Positions 24,057-37,978 are shown, counted from the first letter of the stretch. The stretch: DNA of 64,000 nt from Ampullaceana balthica (GCA_944989445.1 CALYLW010001198.1:334992-398991), one strand, 5' to 3'. The notes: generated by a model not told the origin, from the sequence alone. Program-made: numbers and translations.

Positions 24057-25715
24057 ATTTGTAGCATCAGATTACCTGGTCTTAAACTGAACCATTTTGC
24101 CAGATAAAATTCTCATTTCATTCTTTCAGATAGAAAAGTATTACAAGAACTAAAAACAGTAGCTCTTAAAATTTTATTAGTAAAAATAAGTTGTTCTCTT
24201 TGAAACTAAGTTCATAATTTACTGTCATCTTTTTATCCTACATATGATATATGCATATAATACGTATATGATATATGATTTCTTTAATTACTTAGGCCTT
24301 TTATTAATTATTAACATTTTTTAAAATACATTATATTTTGTTTTATTTGTGACCTATTACTCTCCTGAATATAAAGCAATTGTTTGTTTATTGAAGAGAT
24401 TCATTGCAATGGTTTGATGTAAACAAAAATAATATTAAATAATGTACTTTGAATGATCAACACAGCATTTATTATTTAACACTTAGTCACTTAGTTATTT
24501 GTTTGAGTTGCTGTCAGTGCTATTTATGGCAAGCTGAACAAACTGATGAGTCATCTTGCAGATAGTACAACAAACTATTGGAGGCATATAAAAAATTTAA
24601 TTAAATTCTACCTCATTATAAAAACATTTTAGAAGTTTTATTTAGCCCAAAGACTATAAACTTATTATGCTGAGTTTTCTATGTTAATGTCTGCTAGGAT
24701 ATTCAGCAATTGAAAGTGAAAACAAAGGATTATGAGAAATTTAGATTTCGTCACAAATAACAGCCCCCAAATTAACTACCATTTTCATAAATTCAATTGA
24801 TTAACCATATCTACTTAAGACTAGATGTTTCTTTTTGTCTGCAGCAGTCTCTTAAGATGAAAACGTATTAAAGTTAAAGTAAAACTCACATTTAAAGTGA
24901 GCAGAAAAGTTTTTTAACATAAAATATAGCAATAAGAGTGAATCTCATATCAAATTTCTAATCTTCATTGCAGAACCAGCAATTTAGACAAATGAATTTT
25001 ATTTCAGCACCTATAAATATTTGCACTAAGTGCATGAATAAAAAAATTTTTTGCGGCGCCCCTTGAAATTCTCCTCGCCCCCCCCACGAAGACAAACCTA
25101 AATCCGCCACTGACATGCAGTCTTTAATCCCAGATACAAATTAAGAGATATGTATATCTACCAGCTGAATGCTGGGATTGTTTGTCTTGTTGTTTACCAA
25201 ACTTGATCATCGACATGTCAATGATTCCAGCGCTGACTTCAGTCATTAAACACAGCACCTACTTGACCTCTCCAACGTCCAACATTTTTTAGAACATTAA
25301 GTGGCTGACCCGTTCTTGTGGTGCTAATTATTGGACTGGAAAAATATTAAGTAATAAAAATGTTTTAAAATTATCCCTTTCTCTCTCAACCCACTCCCTC
25401 TTTAATTGCCGCGAGTTTCTGCCGAGCTTCACCAAGCGAGGAGCTTTGATTACAAGTCATTAATCTTACTGCGCTTGGTTCAGTCAGCCGTAACCTGCTC
25501 AGGTGCTGCTACAAGTCGCTTTGGTGCTGAGGATGTGGGGCTGGGAAGATAGGGGACGTTGTGTGGTGGAGAGGGGGGGCACCGTGGAAGTGCGGGCGCC
25601 GTGAAAGTGGGGGCGCCGTAAAAGGGGGTTGGGGTCTGTTTTCCTCAGGATCCCTATGACTTTTAAAGCGTGAAATTGATTGAATTTTGTTTCGTTTCTT
25701 ACGTGTACTTTAAAT

Positions 25716-25765
25716 CAGTGCTTCTCAAACTTTGTAGTACAGCGGACCGGCAGAAGTATTTCCAT
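25716..25765. mobile_element. Left-end fragment of the same hAT family as 10,543
   Basis: CAGTGCTTCTCAAACTTTGT followed by GCGGACCGGCAG matches the first 40 bases of the MITE at 10,543 with few changes. I did not find a matching right end, so either the element is truncated or its far end has decayed. Confidence 0.7.
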
Positions 25766-26980
25766 TGCACCCGGGATTGTTATCATAGACCAAAAAAATA
25801 TGATATAATAGTCAATGATTATCTCTCTGATTATGTGAGTGACAAAATCAATTTTAATTATGTTGATTTTGTTTCTACGTTCGAGTTAGCAATCTTATGA
25901 AACATTGGAAATACAAAAATTGCAAAACATTGATTAAAAATAAAATTTTAAAGTGTGTTTTAGTGTACGCAAAACATTGCATTTCATTGTATCCCTAAAT
26001 AAAGGCTCGAAGTTAAGTGGTGTGCATATGGAATGAGATCGATGTGCCTTAAAGTAGTTTAAGATACATATAGAATATACTTAATATATTAATTTCATAG
26101 CTTCTATAAGTATAAATAAATGCAATATTTAAAATGTATTTTTATCCGAATATTTTTTTTTGTAAACACAAGTTTAAGTTACTGAAAAATAACACAAGTT
26201 AATAATAATATGTCTCAGAGTATTGTAGATTAAATTTCAAAAGAGTTTAAAAGAAATGAACAATTCGTATCTTGCCATCTGAATTTTCTCAAGAACAACG
26301 CACTATTAAAATATATTTTTGCATGTGCTTTATGGTGCAGCGATTACAGACAATTAAATTGTAATGCATTTCAGATGTTAAAATAAAAATTGATTTTCAG
26401 ATAAAGTGTTCTTTCGCACTGACAAAATATGGTGCCTATATGTACTCCCATATAGTTGAAAATATAATTATATTATTTATGAATATTTGGAAACCAATTA
26501 TGTCATCCCACAATTTTAAAAAAAGAATAATCTTAAGCATTGTTAGATATCTCCTGCACTTTGTATGCAAATATGTTGAGAACATTCGATAGAACATCGC
26601 TACAACTAACTCCGTGATGTTTTAGGATACCAGCATCATCCACACTTACAAAACCGATTTGAATAGACGAAGAATGTTATTTTCAAGTGACGCTAGAATG
26701 AATTCGTTTGCTAATGAAGCTTCGTTTTCATTTGTTTCCATCACCGAATTGGGAAGAATATAGTCAGAAATTATTTGATGCTCAGCGTTCAGGTTTCTTC
26801 TCTTTATAAACATAATATGTATATTATACATTGCTCTTCTTTTTTCCTTATATAAATTGGGTTTGATATAATAAATCTTTTAGGTATCAAATATCAGCTT
26901 CTTTCTTTCTATTATTATTTTTTAAAGTTTTGAAGAAAAATGAATCAAATTTTAAATTAAATTTTTTACATTTTAGTGAA
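25766..26980. other. Intergenic, AT-rich, no clear gene
   Basis: An open frame at 26,646-26,831 (minus, 61 codons) has ordinary-looking composition (ASLANEFILASLENN) but no recognised domain, upstream exon or clear start. It may be a fragment of transposon protein linked to the hAT left end at 25,716. Confidence 0.4.
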
Positions 26981-27180
26981 CTGTATCTCATAAAATTGCT
27001 ACTTACTGTATCTCATCAAATTGCTACTTACTGTATCTCATAAAATTGCTACTTACTGTATCTCATAAAATTGCTACTTACTGTATCTCATCAAATTGCT
27101 ACTTACTGTATCTCATCAAATTGCTACTTACTGTATCTCATCAAATTGCTACTTACTGTATCTCATCAAATTGCTACTTT
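26981..27180. repeat. 25-bp minisatellite, 8 units
   Basis: Unit CTGTATCTCATCAAATTGCT then ACTTA; an A/C variant (CATAAAAT or CATCAAAT) distinguishes the left units. It lies 480 bp before the 42-bp satellite. Confidence 0.96.
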
Positions 27181-27660
27181 ATCATACATTATGTCAAACA
27201 CGCCTGGAAATCATTTGCTAACGTATATGTAGCCGAGTGGTGGCTAGGAATTGTTAGTTTGGTTGTTGCTAATTACTTCACAATTAACACAAACAAGTAA
27301 ATGAAATGCAGGTAGGTCGCGAGGACTATAGTTTTGAATGATGTTTATTTGAATAAGGTTACTCTCAGTTACTGATGTCTAAGTACATGATCTACAGTTT
27401 TAAATGACATGTGGTTACGGTGCGTTGTTGTTTTTTTTTATCTTAATGTTTTCCTAGACAGGGGCTGGTGTTAGGGACATTTAATGAATACTTTGAGATC
27501 ATCCTTAAACATCCTTTAAATATTTTTATTCAGTTTCTTTACCTGTTCCTTCGTTATCAAATCGATGTTTTATTTATTTGTGTCCTTGTTATTGTGGTTT
27601 TACTTTTTACATGAATATATTCAACTCACCGATCCGCCTGTTTAATTAAATTAAAACAAC

Positions 27661-30600
27661 TCTCCAGCGAATCAGAGAGATGAAACTTGATACAGTAGCT
27701 CATCTCTGATGAGTCAGAGAGATGAAACTTGATACAGTAGCTCATCTCTGATGACTCAGAGAGATGACATTTGATGCATAATCTCATCTCTGATGAGTCA
27801 GAGAGATGAAACTTGATACAGTAGCTCATCTCTGATGAGTCAGAGAGATGAAACTTGATACAGTAGCTCATCTCTGATGACTCAGAGAGATGACATTTGA
27901 TGCATAATCTCATCTCCGATGAGTCAGAGAGATGAAACTTGATACAGTAGCTCATCTCTGATGACTCAGAGAGATGACATTTGATGCATAATCTCATCTC
28001 TGATGAGTCAGAGAGATGAAACTTGATACAGTAGCTCATCTCTGATGACTCAGAGAGATGACATTTGATGCATAATCTCATCTCTGATGAGTCAGAGAGA
28101 TGAAACTTGATACAGTATCTCAATTCTGATGACTCATAGAGATGACATTTGATGCATAATCTCATCCCTGATGGGTCAGAGAGATGAAACTTGATACAGT
28201 AGCTCATCTCTGATGACTCAGAGAGATTACATTTGATGCATAATCTCATCTCTGATGAGTCAGAGAGATCAAACTTGATACAGTAGCTCATCTCTGATGA
28301 GTCAGAGAGATGAAACTTGATACAGTAGCTCATCTCTGATGACTCAAAGAGATGACATTTGATGCATAATCTCATCTCCGATGAGTCAGAGAGATGAAAC
28401 TTGATACAGTAGCTCATCTCTGATGACTCAGAGAGATGACATTTGATGCATAATCTCATCTCTGATGACTCAGAGAGATGACATTTGATGCATAATCTCA
28501 TCTCTGATGAGTCAGAGAGATGAAACTTGATACAGTAGCTCATCTCTGTTGACTCAGAGAGATGACATTTGATGCATAATCTCATCTCTGATGAGTCAGA
28601 GAGATGAAACTTGATACAGTAGCTCATCTCTGATGACTCAGAGAGATGACATTTGATGCATAATCTCATCTCTGATGAGTCAGAGAGATGAAACTTGATA
28701 CAGTAGCTCATCTCTGATGACTCAGAGAGATGACATTTGATGCATAATCTCATCTCTGATGAGTCAGAGAGATGAAACTTGATACAGTAGCTCATCTCTG
28801 ATGACTCAGAGAGATGACATTTGATGCATAATCTCATCTCTGATGAGTCAGAGAGATGAAACTTGATACAGTAGCTCATCTCTGATGAGTCAGAGAGATG
28901 AAACTTGATACAGTATCTCAATTCTGATGACTCATAGAGATGACATTTGATGCATAATCTCATCCCTGATGAGTCAGAGAGATGAAACTTGATACAGTAG
29001 CTCATCTCTGATGACTCAGAGAGATGACATTTGATGTATAATCTCATCTCTGATGAGTCAGAGAGATGAAACTTGATACAGTAGCTCATCTCTGATGAGT
29101 CAGAGAGATGAAACTTGATACAGTAGCTCATCTCTGATGAGAGAGATGACATTTGATGCATAATCTCATCTCTGATGAGTCAGAGAGATGAAACTTGATA
29201 CAGTAGCTCATCTCTGATGAGTCAGAGAGATGAAACTTGATACAGTAGCTCATCTCTGATGACTCAGAGAGATGACATTTGATGCATAATCTCATCTCTG
29301 ATGAGTCAGAGAGATGAAACTTGATACAGTAGCTCATCTCTGATGACTCAGAGAGATGACATTTGATGCATAATCTCATCTCTGATGAGTCAGAGAGATG
29401 AAACTTGATACAGTAGCTCATCTCTGATGAGTCAGAGAGATGAAACTTGATACAGTATCTCAATTCTGATGACTCATAGAGATGACATTTGATGCATAAT
29501 CTCATCCCTGATGAGTCAGAGAGATGAAACTTGATACAGTAGCTCATCTCTGATGACTCAGAGAGATGTCATTTGATGTATAATCTCATCTCTGATGAGT
29601 CAGAGAGATGAAACTTGATACAGTAGCTCATCTCTGATGAGTCAGAGAGATGAAACTTGATACAGTAGCTCATCTCTGATGAGAGAGATGACATTTGATG
29701 CATAATCTCATCTCTGATGAGTCAGAGAGATGAAACTTGATACAGTAGCTCATCTCTGATGAGTCAGAGAGATGAAACTTGATACAGTAGCTCATCTCTG
29801 ATGACTCAGAGAGATGACATTTGATGCATAATCTCATCTCTGATGAGTCAGAGAGATGAAACTTGATACAGTAGCTCATCTCTGATGACTCAGAGAGATG
29901 ACATTTGATGCATAATCTCATCTCTGATGAGTCAGAGAGATGAAACTTGATACAGTAGCTCATCTCTGATGAGTCAGAGAGATGACATTTGATGCATAAT
30001 CTCATCTCTGATGAGTCAGAGAGATGAAACTTGATACAGTAGCTCATCTCTGATGAGTCAGAGAGATGAAACTTGATACAGTAGCTCATCTCTGATGAGT
30101 CAGAGAGATGAAACTTGATACAGTAGCTCATCTCTGATGACTCAGAGAGATGACATTTGATGCATAATCTCATCTCCGATGAGTCAGAGAGATGAAACTT
30201 GATACAGTAGCTCATCTCTGATGAGTCAGAGAGATGAAACTTGATACAGTAGCTCATCTCTGATGACTCAGAGAGATGACATTTGATGCATAATCTCATC
30301 TCTGATGAGTCAGAGAGATGAAACTTGATACAGTAGCTCATCTCTGATGAGTCAGAGAGATGACATTTGATGCATAATCTCATCTCTGATGAGTCAGAGA
30401 GATGAAACTTGATACAGTAGCTCATCTCTGATGAGTCAGAGAGATGAAACTTGATACAGTAGCTCATCTCTGATGACTCAGAGAGATGACATTTGATGCA
30501 TAATCTCATCTCTGATGAGTCAGAGAGATGAAACTTGATACAGTAGCTCATCTCTGATGACTCAGAGAGATGACATTTGATGCATAATCTCATCTCTGAT

Positions 30601-33600
30601 GAGTCAGAGAGATGAAACTTGATACAGTAGCTCATCTCTGATGACTCAGAGAGATGACATTTGATGCATAATCTCATCTCTGATGAGTCAGAGAGATGAA
30701 ACTTGATACAGTAGCTCATCTCTGATGAGTCAGAGAGATGAAACTTGATACAGTAGCTCATCTCTGATGACTCAGAGAGATGAAACTTGATACAGTAGCT
30801 CATCTCTGATGAGTCAGAGAGATGAAACTTGATACAGTATCTCAATTCTGATGACTCAGAGAGATGACATTTGATGCATAATCTCATCTCTGATGAGTCA
30901 GAGAGATGAAACTTGATACAGTATCTCAATTCTGATGACTCATAGAGATGACATTTGATGCATAATCTCATCCCTGATGAGTCAGAGAGATGAAACTTGA
31001 TACAGTAGCTCATCTCTGATGACTCAGAGAGATGACATTTGATGCATAATCTCATCTCTGATGAGTCAGAGAGATGAAACTTGAAACAGTAGCTCATCTC
31101 TGGTGACTCAGAGAGATGACATTTGATGCATAATCTCATCTCCGATGAGTCAGAGAGATGAAACTTGATACAGTAGCTCATCTCTGATGACTCAGAGAGA
31201 TGACATTTGATGCATAATCTCATCCCTGATGAGTCAGAGAGATGAAACTTGATACAGTAGCTCATCTCTGATGACTCAGAGAGATGACATTTGATGCATA
31301 ATCTCATCTCTGATGAGTCAGAGAGATGAAACTTGATACAGTAGCTCATCTCTGATGAGTCAGAGAGATGAAACTTGATACAGTAGCTCATCTCTGATGA
31401 CTCAGAGAGATGACATTTGATGCATAATCTCATCTCTGATGAGTCAGAGAGATGAAACTTGATACAGTAGCTCATCTCTGATGAGTCAGAGAGATGAAAC
31501 TTGATACAGTAGCTCATCTCTGATGAGTCAGAGAGATGAAACTTGATACAGTAGCTCATCTCTGATGAGTCAGAGAGATGAAACTTGATACAGTAGCTCA
31601 TCTCTGATGACTCAAAGAGATGACATTTGATGCATAATCTCATCTCCGATGAGTCAGAGAGATGAAACTTGATACAGTAGCTCATCTCTGATGAGTCAGA
31701 GAGATGAAACTTGATACAGTAGCTCATCTCTGATGACTCAGAGAGATGACATTAAATGCATAATCTCATCTCTGATGAGTCAGAGAGATGAAACTTGATA
31801 CAGTAGCTCATCTCTGATGAGTCAGAGAGATGACATTTGATGCATAATCTCATCTCTGATGAGTCAGAGAGATGAAACTTGATACAGTAGCTCATCTCTG
31901 ATGAGTCGAGAGATGAAACTTGATACAGTAGCTCATCTCTGATGACTCAGAGAGATGACATTTGATGCATAATCTCATCTCTGATGAGTCAGAGAGATGA
32001 AACTTGTTACAGTATCTCATCTCTGATGACTCAGAGAGATGACATTTGATGCATAATCTCATCTCTGATGAGTCAGAGATATGAAACTTGATACAGTAGC
32101 TCATCTCTGATGAGTCAGAGAGATGAAACTTGATACAGTAGCTCATCTCTGATGACTCAGAGAGATGACATTTGATGCATAATCTCATCTCTGATGAGTC
32201 AGAGAGATGAAACTTGATACAGTAGCTCATCTCTGATGACTCAGAGAGATGACATTTGATGCATAATCTCATCTCTGATGAGTCAGAGAGATGAAACTTG
32301 ATACAGTAGCTCATCTCTGATGACTCAGAGAGATGACATTTGATGCATAATCTCATCTCTGATGAGTCAGAGAGATGAAACTTGATACAGTAGCTCATCT
32401 CTGATGAGTCAGAGAGATGAAACTTGATACAGTAGCTCATCTCTGATGACTCAGAGAGATGAAACTTGATACAGTAGCTCATCTCTGATGAGTCAGAGAG
32501 ATGAAACTTGATACAGTATCTCAATTCTGATGACTCAGAGAGATGACATTTGATGCATAATCTCATCTCTGATGAGTCAGAGAGATGAAACTTGATACAG
32601 TATCTCAATTCTGATGACTCATAGAGATGACATTTGATGCATAATCTCATCCCTGATGAGTCAGAGAGATGAAACTTGATACAGTAGCTCATCTCTGATG
32701 ACTCAGAGAGATGACATTTGATGCATAATCTCATCTCTGATGAGTCAGAGAGATGAAACTTGAAACAGTAGCTCATCTCTGATGACTCAGAGAGATGACA
32801 TTTGATGCATAATCTCATCTCCGATGAGTCAGAGAGATGAAACTTGATACAGTAGCTCATCTCTGATGACTCAGAGAGATGACATTTGATGCATAATCTC
32901 ATCCCTGATGAGTCAGAGAGATGAAACTTGATACAGTAACTCATCTCTGATGACTCAGAGAGATGACATTTGATGCATAATCTCATCTCTGATGAGTCAG
33001 AGAGATGAAACTTGATACAGTAGCTCATCTCTGATGAGTCAGAGAGATGAAACTTGATACAGTAGCTCATCTCTGATGACTCAGAGAGATGACATTTGAT
33101 GCATAATCTCATCTCTGATGAGTCAGAGAGATGAAACTTGATACAGTAGCTCATCTCATGAGTCAGAGAGATGAAACTTGATACAGTAGCTCATCTCTGA
33201 TGACTCAAAGAGATGACATTTGATGCATAATCTCATCTCCGATGAGTCAGAGAGATGAAACTTGATACAGTAGCTCATCTCTGATGAGTCAGAGAGATGA
33301 AACTTGATACAGTAGCTCATCTCTGATGACTCAGAGAGATGACATTTGATGCATAATCTCATCTCTGATGAGTCAGAGAGATGAATTTTGATACAGTAGC
33401 TCATCTCTGATGACTCAGAGAGATGACATTTGATGCATAATCTCATCTCTGATGAGTCAGAGAGATGAAACTTGATACAGTAGCTCATCTCTGATGAGTC
33501 GAGAGATGAAACTTTATACAGTAGCTCATCTCTGATGACTCAGAGAGATGACATTTGATGCATAATCTCATCTCTGATGAGTCAGAGAGATGAAACTTGT

Positions 33601-36048
33601 TACAGTATCTCATCTCTGATGACTCATAGAGATGACATTTGATGCATAATCTCATCTCTGATGAGTCAGAGAGATGAAACTTGATACAGTAGCTCATCTC
33701 TGATGAGTCAGAGAGATGAAACTTGATACAGTAGCTCATCTCTGATGACTCAGAGAGATGACATTTGATGCATAATCTCATCTCTGATGAGTCAGAGAGA
33801 TGAAACTTGATACAGTAGCTCATCTCTGATGACTCAGAGAGATGACATTTGATGCATAATCTCATCTCTGATGAGTCAGAGAGATGAAACTTGATACAGT
33901 AGCTCATCTCTGATGACTCAGAGAGATGACATTTGATGCATAATCTCATCTCTGATGAGTCAGAGAGATGAAACTTGATACAGTAGCTCATCTCTGATGA
34001 CTCAGAGAGATGACATTTGATGCATAATCTCATCTCTGATGAGTCAGAGAGATGAAACTTGATACAGTAGCTCATCTCTGATGACTCAGAGAGATGACAT
34101 TTGATGCATAATCTCATCTCTGATGAGTCAGAGAGATGAAACTTGATACAGTATCTCATCTCTGATGACTCAGAGAGATGACATTTGATGCATAATCTCA
34201 TCTCTGATGAGTCAGAGAGATGAAACTTGATACAGTAGCTCATCTCTGATGACTCAGAGAGATGACATTTGATGCATAATCTCATCTCTGATGAGTCAGA
34301 GAGATGAAACTTGATACAGTAGCTCATCTCTGATGACTCAGAGAGATGACATTTGATGCATAATCTCATCTCTGATGAGTCAGAGAGATGAAACTTGATA
34401 CAGTAGCTCATCTCTGATGACTCAGAGAGATGACATTTGATGCATAATCTCATCTCTGATGAGTCAGAGAGATGAAACTTGATACAGTAGCTCATCTCTG
34501 ATGACTCAGAGAGATGACATTTGATGCATAATCTCATCTCTGATGAGTCAGAGAGATGAAACTTGATACAGTAGCTCATCTCTGATGACTCAGAGAGATG
34601 ACATTTGATGCATAATCTCATCTCTGATGAGTCAGAGAGATGAAACTTGATACAGTAGCTCATCTCTGATGACTCAGAGAGATGACATTTGATGCATAAT
34701 CTCATCTCTGATGAGTCAGAGAGATGAAACTTGATACAGTAGCTCATCTCTGATGACTCAGAGAGATGACATTTGATGCATAATCTCATCTCTGATGAGT
34801 CAGAGAGATGAAACTTGATACAGTAGCTCATCTCTGATGACTCAGAGAGATGACATTTGATGCATAATCTCATCTCTGATGAGTCAGAGAGATGAAACTT
34901 GATACAGTAGCTCATCTCTGATGACTCAGAGAGAGACATTTGATGCATTATCTCATCTCTGATGAGTCAGAGAGATGAAACTTGATACAGTAGCTCATCT
35001 CTGATGACTCAGAGAGATGACATTTGATGCATAATCTCATCTCTGATGAGTCAGAGAGATGAAACTTGATACAGTAGCTCATCTCTGATGACTCAGAGAG
35101 ATGACATTTGATGCATAATCTCATCTCTGATGAGTCAGAGAGATGAAACTTGATACAGTAGCTCATCTCTGATGACTCAGAGAGATGACATTTGATGCAT
35201 AATCTCATCTCTGATGAGTCAGAGAGATGAAACTTGATACAGTATCTCATCTCTGATGACTCAGAGAGATGACATTTGATGCATAATCTCATCTCTGATG
35301 AGTCAGAGAGATGAAACTTGATACAGTAGCTCATCTCTGATGACTCAGAGAGATGACATTTGATGCATAATCTCATCTCTGATGAGTCAGAGAGATGAAA
35401 CTTGATACAGTAGCTCATCTCTGATGACTCAGAGAGATGACATTTGATGCATAATCTCATCTCTGATGAGTCAGAGAGATGAAACTTGATACAGTAGCTC
35501 ATCTCTGATGACTCAGAGAGATGACATTTGATGCATAATCTCATCTCTGATGAGTCAGAGAGATGAAACTTGATACAATATCTCATCTCTGATGACTCAG
35601 AGAGATGACATTTGATGCATAATCTCATCTCTGATGACTCAGAGAGATGAAACTTGATACAGTAGCTCATCTCTGATGACTCAGAGAGATGACCTTTGAT
35701 GCATAATCTCATCTCTGATGAGTCAGAGAGATGAAACTTGATACAGTAGCTCATCTCTGATGACTCAGAGAGATGACATTTGATGCATAATCTCATCTCT
35801 GATGAGTCAGAGAGATGAAACTTGATACAGTAGCTCATCTCTGATGACTCAGAGAGATGACATTTGATGCATAATCTCATCTCTGATGAGTCAGAGAGAT
35901 GAAACTTGATACAGTAGCTCATCTCTGATGACTCAGAGAGATGACATTTGATGCATAATCTCATCTCTGATGAGTCAGAGAGATGAAACTTGATACAGTA
36001 GCTCATCTCTGATGACTCAGAGAGATGAAACTTGATACACAATCTCAT
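27661..36048. repeat. 42-bp satellite with two unit types (84-bp higher-order repeat), about 200 units
   Basis: An 8.4 kb tandem array. Type A contains GATGAGTCAGAGAGATGAAA and CTTGATACAGTAGCTCATCT; type B contains GATGACTCAGAGAGATGACA and TTTGATGCATAATCTCATCT. From about 33,700 to 36,000 A and B alternate strictly; from 27,700 to 33,500 the order is irregular (AAB, AAAAB) and blocks are duplicated. Each intact unit holds a perfect AP-1 heptamer: TGAGTCA in A, TGACTCA in B. Because 42 is divisible by three, the minus strand remains open for long runs (up to 685 codons at 29,670-31,727), coding alternating 14-residue repeats around SYCIKFHLSDSSEM and RLCIKCHLSESSEM. Small indels (29,137; 29,683; 31,907; 33,155; 33,501; 34,933) break the frame. 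I regard it as a satellite, not a gene. Confidence 0.97.
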
Positions 36049-36566
36049 CTCAATTGATAAGAGATGCTAAACCAAAACCAGTGTCAAATAATTTCATATA
36101 AAAATAATACCATTTTTTTTACTTACATTATTCTTTTAAAAATAAAAAAGAAACTCAGTCTGCCTCGACTCAAATGTAAATAGATGTAAAAAAAATAATT
36201 AAAAAAATAAACAAGTTCTCGGCTATGTATCATTTCAACCCTCTCGATGCGGGTGAGCTCGATTTTTGTACATTTTAAACTTTGAAGTCTTTGGGGTGAT
36301 TTGAAAGAACGTTTTTTCTAAAGCTGAATTTATTTTAATGGCTAAATGATTCAGTGTAAGGATTTTAATTCTTGTCTTGATAGTTCGATTTGTAATTTTT
36401 CCATCTAATATCGGTTCATCATTTTTTATTAGTTTATGGGCAATTGCTTAACAACGACGGGAGTTAGTGAAAGCATAAAAGTTTGGCTTTTAAGTTTTAC
36501 AATTTTTTTAACTTTCAAAAGTTGTTATTTGTAAGGATCCCAACACAACTGTCACCAATAAAAGAG

Positions 36567-36822
36567 ACACGACAAACTCTATGCTCTCATCATTTGTCAA
36601 CACAAGTCACACGACAAACTCTCTAACTCTATGCTCTCATCATTTGTCAACACAAGTCACACGACAAACTCTCTAACTCTCTGCTCTATGCTCTCATCAT
36701 TTGTCAACACAAGTCACACGACAAACTCTCTAACTCTATGCTCTCATCATTTGTCAACACAAGTCACACGACAAACTCTCTAACTCTATGCTCTCATCAT
36801 TTGTCAACACAAGTCACACATT
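36567..36822. repeat. 50-bp minisatellite, 5 units
   Basis: Unit CAACACAAGTCACACGACAA then ACTCTCTAACTCTATGCTCT and CATCATTTGT. The third unit has an 11-base insertion (CTCTGCTCTATG). Confidence 0.95.
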
Positions 36823-37978
36823 TATAGACTCCCCTGACCAAAACTGTAATAATGTCTCTAAAAAATTTTAAGCAAGTCCAAAATAAATTCACATTTAGGG
36901 TAAATAAACTTTGCCTTCTTAGCTAACAAATTTGAAACGTTCCAAGCTCTTCTACAACTAGTGTTTAGATTTTTAAGCTGTGGTCTTTTAGAACCCTTAT
37001 TTCTGGCCACTCTTGTCGAGGCATTCTTGCGGGGCCCTCTTTCCGGGGCCTCTTTCGTCAGCAGCCGTCTGACGGATGGGTTTTAGAGTCACATTTTCTA
37101 TCGCCCGTTTGTAATGGCGAACATTTCGGGCTGCAATTGTCCCGGGCAAAATGGAAGAGACAGAAAAAGAAATAGTTATTTAAACAAAAGTAATAAAGTC
37201 TTTAGGCAATGTGCGATGGTGACGTCAACAAGCTAAGTCAAATAAAACATGACTTCGGTGCTAAGTGGTGTTCAAGTTCTATAATTCTGAATGAATTCGT
37301 CCTCTAATTCGGTCAAGGCAGGCGGATACTGTAGGGTAAACACGGCCATTGACAGATGTGCGCATGTTCTGTTAAGATTATATCCTAGAGCCCTCCCCCC
37401 CCCACTGCTATATCCCAGTAGAGTTGACATGTCATGACTGATCACGTAGGTTGAGCTCGTCCATTATGATGTATTCTTACACATTCGCTCGTACAGCGAC
37501 GGAATCTACAGACGATACTAGAACTTTCTCGTATTATGCACTTTCATTGATCTGTTGATAGCAAAATTACAGGATCTGAGGGATGGGAATGTCCGTTTAA
37601 AGAGAGCGCTGAGCGACGCGAGCAGACGATATTGAAACAAGGCCTCTCAAACATTTCATACCATTGTTTAAACAAGGCCTCTCATCAAACATTTTATAAA
37701 ATAGTTTAAACTTCATCAATCTATGAATTATAATTATATGCACATTGATTGACAAGTCTGGGTTAAAAGGATAATGTTTAAATGTGTTCGCTTTTTCTAT
37801 GCAAAATAAGTAAAAAATATTATATTTTATTTACATAATTAGAAAATGTTACATATATAAATTGATTATGAATAATACAAATCGCATATTATTGTAGTAG
37901 AAATCTATTTTACATTAGGATATTTTAGGATTTTTAGTCGTTTTTTTTTAAAAAATCAATTTAAACAGGATGATTACA

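Larger units (their letters stand above)
20532..25112 (+). mobile_element. hAT-superfamily DNA transposon, complete ends, with nested insertions
   Basis: The element begins CAGTGGCGGATTTAG and ends CTAAATCCGCCACTG, a matching pair of terminal inverted repeats. It is flanked on both sides by ACATGCAG (20,524-20,531 and 25,113-25,120), an exact 8-bp target-site duplication, which is the hallmark of hAT transposition. At 4,581 bp it has autonomous-element size, partly owing to later insertions: a MITE at 21,469-21,640, tRNA-like heads near 20,938 and 23,396, and a foldback element near 23,622. The transposase is a broken plus-strand pseudogene. The rest of the interior is AT-rich and gives no other recognisable coding sequence. 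Element boundaries are certain; the subfamily is inferred from the transposase. Confidence 0.93.

Noticed and set aside
27661..36048. Hammerhead-ribozyme-like core in the type A satellite units
   Set aside because: CTGATGA, then a possible 3-bp stem II, GAAAC, and a GTA cleavage-like triplet after a 3-bp stem III can be drawn, but no stem I can form: the bases after GTA (GCTCATCT) do not pair with those before CTGATGA. Type B units have GACA in place of GAAA.
27661..36048. CIKCH in the satellite peptide as a c-type heme (CXXCH) motif
   Set aside because: It is one by-product of a 42-bp repeat with no stop codons. Animals do not make multihaem c-type proteins by the usual route, and frameshifts break the frame repeatedly.
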